Assembly (NCBI GenBank): GCA_046290435.1
Contig: JBKAGO010000035.1
Coordinates: 124,001-188,000 of the forward strand
DNA from: CAVQUE01 sp046290435
GTDB lineage: Bacteria; Actinomycetota; Acidimicrobiia; Acidimicrobiales; UBA8592
DNA length: 64,000 nt
Direction of reading: 5' to 3'
The notes beneath the pieces are model-generated. The model was given only the letters and a program-made list of their open reading frames with translations. It was not told where the DNA came from and did no database searches. Below, piece after piece: positions 26,552 to 35,770 of the stretch (positions within the stretch are counted from its first letter, which is position 1; every line of letters starts with the position of its first letter). The translations under genes and the position numbers were made by a program.

Positions 26552-26567
26552 GTACGAATATCCGTAC
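26552..26567. promoter_or_regulatory. Palindromic operator candidate upstream of MBL-rhodanese gene
   Basis: GTACGAATATCCGTAC is a 16-base palindrome with one mismatched pair (GTACGxATATxCGTAC), in a locally AT-richer stretch 38 bp before the start of the MBL-rhodanese gene. Persulfide dioxygenase genes are often controlled by ArsR-type thiol-sensing repressors that bind such sites; no such repressor is encoded nearby. Confidence 0.5.
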
Positions 26568-26793
26568 TTTTCGCGCGACGCGCCAGGGCCTTAGGACCCT
26601 GCATCACCGATCGCCGGCCACCGAGGTCTCGACGCCGCAGGGCCAGTCACGACACCCAGCGTGGGGTGATCACCACGATGGGCGTCGGTCGACAGGGTCG
26701 GGCGGCCCGGGGCCCTTCCGGCCCACTCCACGGCCCGCCAGACTGCTCCGAGCGGGTGCGGCACAGCACCCATCGCAGAGTCGGAGGAAGCTC

Positions 26794-27993
26794 GTGAGCA
26801 CGACGATCGACGGCGGATCCCGACGCGTTCCGACGGTGGGAGCGTCGTCGGTCGCGGTGACCGCCCTGCTCGCGATCGTGGCGCTCCTGGTCGCCTCCGG
26901 CGCACCCACGGCGGGTGCGGGCGCTCCCACCTCCCGCCAGACCCCCACCTGTTTCGGCCAGCCGGCCACCATCGTCGCCCGCCCCGGAACCACCACCGTG
27001 GGCACCTCCGGCAACGACGTCATCGTCGGAACGCCCGGCGACGACCTGATCTTCACCGGCGGCGGCCGCACTCTGGTGTGCTCCCGCGGCGGCGACGACG
27101 TCATCTACGGCGGCGCCGGATCCGACCGGATCCGCTCCGGCCCGGGCAACGACCTCGTGTTCGGGGTCGGCGGGCGTGATCGTCTCCTGGGTGGGCCCGG
27201 TCGCGATCGCCTGCACGGCGGCGACGGCAGGGACACGATCCTCGGCGGCCGCGGTGCCGACTGGTGCGACAGCGGCCCCGGGCCGGGCACGACCAGGGCA
27301 TGCCGCAGCTTCCGCACCCCGCCGCCGGCGGCCCCCCGAGCGGACGGACCGATGGTGACCTTCAGCTTCGACGACGGCACGAAGTCCCACCCCCGCATCG
27401 CAGCACCGCTGCTCGAAGCAGCAGGCTTCCGCGGCACCTTCTATCTGATGAGCGGGTTCCTCGACGAGGACCCCTACCTCGACACACGCGAAGCCCGGAT
27501 GCTCCACCGCCGTGGCCACGAGGTGGGAGGCCACACCATCAGCCATCCTTTCCTGACCCAACTGTCCGATGCGGAGCTCCGAGCCGAACTCGAGGATTCG
27601 AAGACGACCCTGGAGCGGGTCATCGGGGCGCCCGTCACGGCCTTCGCCGCCCCCTACGGCGACATCGATGCCCGCGTCCTCGACGCCATCGACGATCTGT
27701 ACACCTCGAACCGGACGGTTCTCCCCGGCTTCAACTTCCGCGGATCGGTGCCGCGATATGAGCTCCTGGTCCGCAGCGTCACGGCGGCCACACCCATCTC
27801 GACGGTCGAGGGCTGGCTCGACGACGCGATCTCGCAGAACGCGTGGGTCATCCTGACCTACCACGACATCCTCGACGCCCCCACCACCTACGACACCACC
27901 CCGGCGGCCATCATGGCCCACATCGACGCCGTGACCGAGCGGAACCTGCCGGTGGTCACGATCACCGAGGGCCTGGCCGTCTACGGCAGCTGA
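26794..27993 (+). CDS. Secreted polysaccharide deacetylase (CE4) with RTX-like repeats
   Basis: 399-residue exported protein. A signal/TM segment at about 19-40 is followed by a Gly/Asp-rich region (65-160) of nonapeptide-like units (GTSGNDVIVGTPGDDLI, GGAGSDRIRSGPGNDLV, GGDGRDTILGG) resembling hemolysin-type calcium-binding repeats. The C-terminal NodB/CE4 domain begins at about 187, with MVTFSFDDGTK (Asp193/194), HTISHP (His247, His251, the metal pair) and FAAPYGDIDARVL. It should remove acetyl groups from peptidoglycan or another surface polysaccharide. The start is GTG at 26794 with GGAGGA at 26783-26788. Divergent from the MBL gene with a 279-bp gap. RTX repeats placed before a CE4 domain are unusual. 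Confidence 0.88.
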   Translation: MSTTIDGGSRRVPTVGASSVAVTALLAIVALLVASGAPTAGAGAPTSRQTPTCFGQPATIVARPGTTTVGTSGNDVIVGTPGDDLIFTGGGRTLVCSRGGDDVIYGGAGSDRIRSGPGNDLVFGVGGRDRLLGGPGRDRLHGGDGRDTILGGRGADWCDSGPGPGTTRACRSFRTPPPAAPRADGPMVTFSFDDGTKSHPRIAAPLLEAAGFRGTFYLMSGFLDEDPYLDTREARMLHRRGHEVGGHTISHPFLTQLSDAELRAELEDSKTTLERVIGAPVTAFAAPYGDIDARVLDAIDDLYTSNRTVLPGFNFRGSVPRYELLVRSVTAATPISTVEGWLDDAISQNAWVILTYHDILDAPTTYDTTPAAIMAHIDAVTERNLPVVTITEGLAVYGS

Positions 27994-28037
27994 CCACCGC
28001 AGATTCTCACCGGAGCGCTGTACGGCAGCTGACCACC
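27982..28037. repeat. 17-bp direct repeat across the stop codon
   Basis: TACGGCAGCTGACCACC occurs at 27982-27998 (last codons and stop of the deacetylase gene) and again at 28021-28037. The spacing of 39 bp keeps the second copy in the same frame. It looks like a short duplication at the 3' end of the gene. Confidence 0.6.
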
Positions 28038-28043
28038 CAGGAG

Positions 28044-28634
28044 CTACTGGAGCTCGGACCAGTCCTCGGGGTTCTCCTCGACGAAGTGTTCGAGCACCTC
28101 GCCGGTCACACCGTCGACCAGCACGATCGCACGATGCAGCGGCTGTTCCTCGGCCGAGAACAGCAGGACGCGCCACACGGGGCGGCTGCGCCAGCCCCGC
28201 CATGTCATCTGGGCCGCGGCCGGGCCGGCGACCAGGCCCGTCACCTGTGCGGCGACGACCAGGGCGTCGGTCTCGTCGTATCGGGTCGGCACCGCGACGG
28301 CATAGGACCACACGGCGAAGGCGACGAGGCCGGCGCCGACCACGCCGATGCCGACGTTGGTCAGCGGCGAATCGACCGCGAACCCGAGCCAGAGGCAGAG
28401 GATCCCGGTGGCCAGGTACAGCAACGAGGCGATGCGCCGCTTGGCGTTGTTCGGGAACTCGTAGACGCCCGCCAGCGCGGTGATGTCGAGGTCCTCGGGG
28501 AGTTCGTCGACGTAGCCGTCCTCGCCGGATCCGACCGGATCGGCGTCGGCGACCGTCGTCGCGTCGGTGTCGCCTACGGCGTTCTCGTCGTCGTCGACAT
28601 CGGGGTTGCCGTCGACCTCGGGGCGATTGTTCAT
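28044..28634 (-). CDS. Conserved hypothetical membrane protein
   Basis: Not recognised. The 196-residue product has an acidic N-terminal ~45 residues (many Asp/Glu), then two clear TM segments (about 67-83 ASLLYLATGILCLWLGF and 90-112 NVGIGVVGAGLVAFAVWSYAV), and a C-terminal soluble domain with WRSRPVWRVLLFSAEEQPLH and VLVDGVTGEVLEHFVEENPE. The latter resembles the PepSY-like pattern of a short strand-turn-strand ending in a DGxTGEV turn. ATG at 28634. It converges with the deacetylase gene and is followed upstream by a short repeat and the HIT gene. Confidence 0.75.
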   Translation of the reverse strand: MNNRPEVDGNPDVDDDENAVGDTDATTVADADPVGSGEDGYVDELPEDLDITALAGVYEFPNNAKRRIASLLYLATGILCLWLGFAVDSPLTNVGIGVVGAGLVAFAVWSYAVAVPTRYDETDALVVAAQVTGLVAGPAAAQMTWRGWRSRPVWRVLLFSAEEQPLHRAIVLVDGVTGEVLEHFVEENPEDWSELQ

Positions 28635-28662
28635 CTGTACGACGCTACCGGGACCGACGCAC

Positions 28663-28693
28663 AGGGGTCAGGTCCCCGTCGTGCTTTCTCGCC
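28663..28693. repeat. GGGGTC-type short repeat, copy near HIT gene
   Basis: AGGGGTCAGGTCCCCG followed by TCGTGCTTTCTCGCC. Core and flank align with the element at 1747-1779 and with the right arm of 6868-6955. It lies in the 117-bp gap between two minus-strand genes. Confidence 0.5.
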
Positions 28694-28751
28694 ACGGTGC
28701 CCGCCTCACAGCGGCGTCGACGAGAGCGCGCGACGCAGGGTCCGGCGGCGG

Positions 28752-29266
28752 TCACGGCTGCGGCCAGGCGGCGCGGAGCTTGCGCCAGGTCTCGTCGAGG
28801 GGCTCGGGAAGCATGCGGGTCTCGGCGATGCTGGTCAGGAACGTCGTGTCGCCCGCCCATCGCGGCAGACAGTGCACGTGGAGGTGATCGGGGATGCTCG
28901 CACCGCCGGCGCGGCCGATGTTGGTCCCGACGTTGATGCCGTCACATGTGTAGGCCGACCGAATGGCCCCCACCGCCATACGTACGCCCTCCCACAGCTC
29001 GGCATGGGCCTCGGTCGACAGGTCGAGCAGGTCCGCAACCGCAGACTGCGGCAGCACCATGAGATGCCCCGTGCCATAGGGGTAGACGTTGAGTATCGAG
29101 GCACAGTGTTCACCGCGCCACAGGACATAGGTCTCCTCGTCGGGCCACCCGCTCTGCAGGATGCGCTCGAAGATGGACCCGTCGCCGGGAGGTACGGGCC
29201 GTTCGACCGACCCGCCCGAGACGTAGCTGCTCCGCCAGCCCGCCCAGAGGCGGTCCATGCGATCGG

Positions 29267-29270
<4 letters not shown>
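28752..29270 (-). CDS. HIT family nucleotide phosphorylase/hydrolase
   Basis: 172-residue histidine-triad protein. The catalytic motif is PDHLHVHCLPRW, followed by GDTTFL. Upstream blocks NVYPYGTGHLMVLPQSAV and GTNIGRAGGASI match the actinobacterial AP4A-phosphorylase-like group (Rv2613c type), which cleaves diadenosine polyphosphates. The start is GTG at 29270, overlapping the thrS stop as GTGA, so translation is coupled to thrS. Aminoacyl-tRNA synthetases are a source of diadenosine tetraphosphate, which gives the pairing a plausible logic; the same pair is found in M. tuberculosis. Confidence 0.9.
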
Positions 29271-31207
<1,937 letters not shown>

Positions 31208-31243
31208 GAGCGTGGATCGTACCGGCGCCCCCCGACCGGCCCG

Positions 31244-31255
31244 GCGCAATTGCGC
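31244..31255. promoter_or_regulatory. 12-bp perfect palindrome upstream of thrS
   Basis: GCGCAATTGCGC lies 37-48 bp before the thrS ATG, a distance suitable for an operator overlapping the promoter. Short palindromes of this composition also arise by chance in GC-rich DNA. Confidence 0.3.
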
Positions 31256-31310
31256 AAACGACTGCCGCGCCTGGCCGGATCCATCGGCCTGCGCCGACGT
31301 CGCAGAGCCC

Positions 31311-32060
31311 TCAGCCGGTGCGGGTGGCCAACAGATCCGCCGAGGAACGTTCGGTCATCACCGGCTCGAGTCCCGGCCCACCGCTGGGTGTCTCGGTCGG
31401 CTTGGATGCGTACTCGTGGACGTAGGTCTGGCCCGACAGTTGGCTGATCTCGTACATCAACTCGTCGGTGATCTCGCGGAACAGCAGCGGGTCGCCGTCG
31501 CGAGAGCGGAATCGGGCCGGATCGATGGGACGGCCGAAGAGCACCTGGACCGTCATGAACGGCTTCGGGCAGGGCTGGTCCGGCGGCTGGACCTCGCGGG
31601 TACCGCGCAGGCCCACCGGAATGATCGGAGCGCCGGTGCGCATCGAGAGGCGGGCGACGCCGGTGCGGCCCTTGTGCAACTTGCCCGAACGTGAGCGGGT
31701 GCCCTCCGGGTAGATCCCGAACAGCTCGCCGTCGGCGAGCAGGCGGGCGGCGGTGTCGAGGGCGGCTGCGCTCTTGTCGCCGCCACCGCGGTCGATCGGG
31801 ATCATGCCCATGGCCGGGAAGAGGTACTTGGTCTTCCAGTCGTCCATGTACTCGGCCTTGCCGACGTAGCTGATCCGCCGGGGCAGGACCGCCGGGACGA
31901 ACACGGAGTCGCAGAACGAAACGTGGTTGGGGGCGATGATGGCGGGTCCGTCGACCGGGACGTGGTCGAGACCGGAGACCTCGACGTTCCAGAAGGTGCG
32001 GCACACGGGACCGAGCGCACGCATGGTGACGGTCTGCAACCGTCCTGGCGATGCGTCCAT
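31311..32060 (-). CDS. 1-acyl-sn-glycerol-3-phosphate acyltransferase (PlsC family)
   Basis: Acyltransferase of 249 residues that makes phosphatidic acid from lysophosphatidic acid or a related lipid. Motif I is APNHVSFCDSVFVP (HxxxxD), motif II GMIPIDRGG, motif III GIYPEGTRSRSG and motif IV APIIPVGLRG. ATG at 32060 was chosen because a G-rich ribosome-binding site (GGGGGGC) lies about five bases upstream; a further ATG at 32093 has none. It follows mshC on the same strand after 120 bp. Confidence 0.88.
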   Translation of the reverse strand: MDASPGRLQTVTMRALGPVCRTFWNVEVSGLDHVPVDGPAIIAPNHVSFCDSVFVPAVLPRRISYVGKAEYMDDWKTKYLFPAMGMIPIDRGGGDKSAAALDTAARLLADGELFGIYPEGTRSRSGKLHKGRTGVARLSMRTGAPIIPVGLRGTREVQPPDQPCPKPFMTVQVLFGRPIDPARFRSRDGDPLLFREITDELMYEISQLSGQTYVHEYASKPTETPSGGPGLEPVMTERSSADLLATRTG

Positions 32061-32180
32061 CTGTGCCCCCCGCTGTCTCTGCCGAGTGTTCATGATGGCA
32101 CCTCGAGCGCCATCGGTGTGGCCGCGTCCGCAGAACGTTCTATGAACGGCCCCCGACAGAGCCGACATCGGTGGCCGATT

Positions 32181-33362
32181 TCACAACCGAGCGCGCCACG
32201 AGACGAGCGCCGGATCGGGTGGATCCAGCGTGACCGGCGTCGCGGTGTCGACGCCGAGGAGGGCCGCTGCCGCCGAGACGCCCGCTCCTGCGGCCACCGC
32301 TGCGTCGATCGCGGCGATCGCCCCCGGGGTGTCGAGATCGGCGTCGAGACAGGCCCGTGCCTCGTCCAGCCCACCCTCGCCGGGACCCGCAGCGATCCAA
32401 CGGTCGAGACGGGCTGCGGCGGTGGGCATGATCGTGTCGTTCCACTCCCACGAGTCGCGGTAGTGGTGCGCAACGATGCCCAGCCGGATGGCCCGCGGGT
32501 CGTAGGTGGTCCGCAGGTCCGACACGAACACCAGGTTGCCGAGCGACTTGGACATCTTCTCGCCGTCCATGCGCACCATCGCCTGGTGCATCCAGTGACG
32601 CACGAACGGTTGGCCGGTCGCAGCCTCGGACTGGGCCCGCTCGCACTCGTGATGCGGGAAGATCAGGTCGGCGCCACCGCCGTGCAGATCGATGGTGGCC
32701 GAGCCCAGCTCGCGCATGGCCAGCGTCGAGCACTCGATGTGCCAGCCCGGTCGGCCGGCACCCCATGCCGAGTCCCACGCCGGCTCGTCGGGGGCCGAGG
32801 GCTGCCACAGGACGAAGTCGAGCGGGTCGCGCTTGGCGGGGTCGTCGGGGTTGCCGCCGCGCTCGGCTGCCAGGGCGACCATCGTGTCGCGGTCGTAGCC
32901 GCTGATCTCGCCGAATCCGGCGAACGAGCCGACGTCGAAGTACACGGCGCCGCCGGACTGATAGGCATGGCCGCGCTCGAGGACGTCGCCGATGAAACGA
33001 CGGATGTCGGCGATGGCCGACGTCGCTCGCGGCTCGCTCCACGCGGCGAGCATGCCCAGGGCGCGCATGTCGTCGTCGAAGCGGGCCATCTCGGCGGCAG
33101 CGAGATCGAGATAGTGCATCCCGAGCTCGCGGGCCTTGCGCAGGATGTCGTCGTCGACGTCGGTCACGTTGCGCACACAGCGCGTCTCGTGGCCGAGATC
33201 GCGCAGGCGGCGCTGCAACACGTCGTAGCCGACGTACACCGCGGCGTGGCCGAGGTGGGTGGCGTCGTAGGGGGTGATGCCGCACGTGTACATCGTCACG
33301 ATGGGGCCGGGTTCGAACGGCACGACGGCGCGTCGGGCTGTGTCGTAGAGGTGCACGGTCAT
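32181..33362 (-). CDS. mshC: Cysteine--1D-myo-inosityl 2-amino-2-deoxy-alpha-D-glucopyranoside ligase MshC
   Basis: ATP-dependent ligase that attaches cysteine to GlcN-inositol in mycothiol synthesis. The 393-residue product is CysS-like: TMYTCGITPYDATHLGHAAV (zinc Cys and HIGH-equivalent HLGH), GWHIECSTLAM (zinc ligands), HHECERAQSEA and KMSKS in DGEKMSKSLGNLVFV. It is shorter than CysS because the C-terminal anticodon-binding part is missing, and TPYDATHLGHA is the MshC variant. ATG at 33362 is taken because the MshC family opens with the LYDT block a few residues later. The ligase implies the whole mycothiol pathway, other genes being elsewhere. Divergent from the inhA-like gene with 81 bp between. 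Confidence 0.92.
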   Translation of the reverse strand: MTVHLYDTARRAVVPFEPGPIVTMYTCGITPYDATHLGHAAVYVGYDVLQRRLRDLGHETRCVRNVTDVDDDILRKARELGMHYLDLAAAEMARFDDDMRALGMLAAWSEPRATSAIADIRRFIGDVLERGHAYQSGGAVYFDVGSFAGFGEISGYDRDTMVALAAERGGNPDDPAKRDPLDFVLWQPSAPDEPAWDSAWGAGRPGWHIECSTLAMRELGSATIDLHGGGADLIFPHHECERAQSEAATGQPFVRHWMHQAMVRMDGEKMSKSLGNLVFVSDLRTTYDPRAIRLGIVAHHYRDSWEWNDTIMPTAAARLDRWIAAGPGEGGLDEARACLDADLDTPGAIAAIDAAVAAGAGVSAAAALLGVDTATPVTLDPPDPALVSWRARL

Positions 33363-33443
33363 GTCGGGCGCCGAGCCTATCCCCGCACGGAGCCCGGGGG
33401 TGCCGGTACCGTCATGGCCGCGCAACATCCCCTCGGAGGAGAC

Positions 33444-34211
33444 ATGGGCCTACTCGACGGCAAACGCATCCTGGTCACCGGCGTGCTCACGGACGCGTCG
33501 CTCGCGTACGGTGTGGCCGAGATGGCCCTCGCAGAGGGCGCCGAGATCGTGCTGACCGGAGCGGGGCGGGCCCTTCGCCTGACCGAACGCACCGCACGCA
33601 AGCTCGACGGCGACATCGAGGTGCTCGAGCTCGACGTCACCCGACCGGACCACGTCGCCGCGGTACGGGACCACCTGGCGCAGAAGTGGGGCCGCGTCGA
33701 CGGCGCGTTGCACGCCATCGGGTTCATGCCCGAGGTGGGACTGGGCGAGGACTTCATGGCCGCGCAGTGGGCCGACATCTCCGTGGGGTTCGACATCTCG
33801 GCGTACTCGCTCAAGACGGTCGCCGATGTCGTCGCACCGCTCATGCCCGAGGGCGGCTCCATCGTCGGGCTCGACTTCGATGCCCGTGTGGCCTGGCCTG
33901 CGTACAACTGGATGGGTGTCGCCAAGGCCGCGCTCGAGTCGGCGTCGCGCTATCTGGCACGGGCGCTGGGCCCCCAGGACATCCGCGTGAACCTCGTGGC
34001 GGCCGGGCCGATCCGCACCATGGCGGCCAAGTCGATCCCCGGGTTCAAGGAATTCGAGGACGCCTGGGACGGGCGGGCACCGCTGGGCTGGGACGTCAAC
34101 GACTCCTCCGCTGTCGCCAAGGCCTGCATCGTGTTGTTGTCCGACTGGTTCCCCGCCACCACCGGCGAGATGATCCACGTCGACGGCGGGTACCACGCCA
34201 TCGGGGCCTGA
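33444..34211 (+). CDS. fabI: Enoyl-ACP reductase (InhA/FabI type)
   Basis: NADH-dependent enoyl-acyl-carrier-protein reductase for fatty acid elongation; 255 residues. The dinucleotide region begins LDGKRILVTGVLTDASLAYG, and the active site has the FabI spacing Tyr-x6-Lys in AYNWMGVAKAALESASRYLA, followed by VAAGPIRTMAAKSIPGF. The last two blocks are closer to mycobacterial InhA than to E. coli FabI. ATG at 33444 has GGAGGA three bases upstream at 33435-33440. Transcribed divergently from mshC. Confidence 0.93.
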   Translation: MGLLDGKRILVTGVLTDASLAYGVAEMALAEGAEIVLTGAGRALRLTERTARKLDGDIEVLELDVTRPDHVAAVRDHLAQKWGRVDGALHAIGFMPEVGLGEDFMAAQWADISVGFDISAYSLKTVADVVAPLMPEGGSIVGLDFDARVAWPAYNWMGVAKAALESASRYLARALGPQDIRVNLVAAGPIRTMAAKSIPGFKEFEDAWDGRAPLGWDVNDSSAVAKACIVLLSDWFPATTGEMIHVDGGYHAIGA

Positions 34212-34380
34212 CCCGGGCTGCAGCAGCGGACGAACCGCCGGCACCCCGCCGCGGGCGTCACCGCGGCGCGTTTGGGTAGCGAAGTCCAGAGGTAGGGCCC
34301 CACCCTCGGCGGCGCGCCTGTCCGCGCACCTCGAGGACGACCCGATCGCCGGAGTCCAACCACCGACACGAGGGATGCCG

Positions 34381-35463
34381 ATGAGCGATCTCGCTGATGC
34401 CCCGGACCGAACCCATCGCAACCGGTGGTGGTCGTGGCTCTCGATCCTCGCCGTCGCGCTTGCCGCGTCGGCCGGATGCGGTCTCGTGAACGACGACGAC
34501 TCGGCCGAACCCGCCGCCCCTTCGGCCACCGGCGGAGCGACCGCAGATGCGGCGGAGGTCTTCGATGCACTGGCCGACGGTCTGCCGGTGCTGGCCGAGC
34601 AGGTGTCAGCGGCCGTCGTCGCCGTCGAGACCCCGATCGGCGAGGGAAGCGGGGTCGTCTGGTCGGGCGACGGCACCATCGTCACCAACGCCCATGTCGT
34701 CGGCGATGCCCCCACGGCGGTGGTCCTGCTCGCCGACGGACGCCGCCTCGATGCGTCGGTCGTCGCCACCGATCCCTTCACCGACCTCGCAGTCCTCGAC
34801 GTCGATGCCGACGGCCTGCCCGCACTCGCTGTGCTGGACGATCTCGTGGCGGTCGGCACCCCCGTCCTGGCCGTGGGCAACCCGCTCGGCTTCGAGAACT
34901 CCGTCACCTTCGGCGTGGTGTCGGGCGCCAATCGGTCGCTTCCGGCGGCGATCGCCGGGCCTGCTCTCGTCGATCTGCTCCAGACCGACGCCGCCATCTC
35001 GCCGGGCAACTCCGGGGGTGCGCTCGTCGATCTCGACGGAAGGCTCGTCGGGATCAACGTCGCATTCGTGCCCCCGACGGCGCAGGCGGTCAGCCTCGGT
35101 CTCGCCATCCCATCGCCCACGGTCGCAGCGGTCGTCGAGCAGCTCCTCGCCACGGGTGAGGTCCAGCACGCCTACCTCGGCGTCGGACTCGAGATGCTGA
35201 CGCCGGTGATCGCCGACCGGTTGAACACCGCCGTCGACCGCGGAGCGATCGTGACGAGCGTCGAACCCGGCGGGCCCGCGGAGACGGCCGGCCTCGAACA
35301 GGGCGACATCATCGCCGAGGCCGGCGGCGACACGGTCGAAGGCGTCGGTGATCTGCTCGGCGCGCTGCGCCGGAGTGCGCCGGGTGACGAGCTGGAGCTG
35401 TCGGTGGTCAGGGCCGGCGAACGGGTCGCGATCGATGCCGAGTTGGGCGAGCGGCCATCGTGA
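34381..35463 (+). CDS. HtrA/DegP-like S1C serine protease with one PDZ domain
   Basis: 360-residue exported protease. The N-terminal TM/signal segment (WLSILAVALAASAGCGL) ends in a Cys with a weak lipobox (SAGC), so it may be a lipoprotein. The trypsin-like domain has His in IVTNAHVVGD, Asp in DPFTDLAVLDV and Ser in SPGNSGGALVDLDGRLVG. A single PDZ domain follows (about 270-350, YLGVGLEMLTP to GDIIAEAGGDTVEGV). The ATG at 34381 is preferred over that at 34375, because AGGG at 34371-34374 is correctly spaced only for the former. HtrA proteins degrade or refold misfolded envelope proteins. Confidence 0.9.
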   Translation: MSDLADAPDRTHRNRWWSWLSILAVALAASAGCGLVNDDDSAEPAAPSATGGATADAAEVFDALADGLPVLAEQVSAAVVAVETPIGEGSGVVWSGDGTIVTNAHVVGDAPTAVVLLADGRRLDASVVATDPFTDLAVLDVDADGLPALAVLDDLVAVGTPVLAVGNPLGFENSVTFGVVSGANRSLPAAIAGPALVDLLQTDAAISPGNSGGALVDLDGRLVGINVAFVPPTAQAVSLGLAIPSPTVAAVVEQLLATGEVQHAYLGVGLEMLTPVIADRLNTAVDRGAIVTSVEPGGPAETAGLEQGDIIAEAGGDTVEGVGDLLGALRRSAPGDELELSVVRAGERVAIDAELGERPS

Positions 35464-35529
35464 GGGACGGACCGAACCGGACCGTTCCGGTCGCCGCGGT
35501 GCGTTCGGTCGTTCGCTGGAGACGCCACG

Positions 35530-35700
35530 CAGGCAGTCGGTCTCGTCGAGGATGCCGCCGCCGATCGACTCCAGCACGTCTTCGAGGGTGACCATGTCCG
35601 GCCGACGACCGGGTCGCGCACCGCTGCGACGTGGATCTGTGCGCGCCCCATCGCGAACAACACGGCGCGCAGGGCCCGACCGGGCGAGCTCCTGACCCGC
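35530..35700 (-). pseudogene. Decayed CBS-domain fragment (CorC/CNNM-like)
   Basis: This 307-bp gap between the HtrA-like gene and an ABC exporter holds a remnant on the minus strand. One frame reads RALRAVLFAMGRAQIHVAAV; after a frame change near 35600 the other reads MVTLEDVLESIGGGILDETD. The second stretch resembles the VTLEDVLEEIVGEIxDE signature that ends the CBS pair in CorC/TlyC/CNNM proteins, and the first resembles the helix and strand before it. The rest of the gene is missing. I infer a degraded gene cut off at both ends; function is lost. Confidence 0.5.
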
Positions 35701-35770
35701 CATCTCCTGCTCTGGTTCGATTCGCTCACGGGTCGCTCGGGCCACCGGGCGGTAGCGTGGCCACCGACCC

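Noticed and set aside
31208..31310. T-box leader for thrS
   Set aside because: The 103-bp gap is too short and shows no specifier or T-box sequence, only a 12-bp palindrome.
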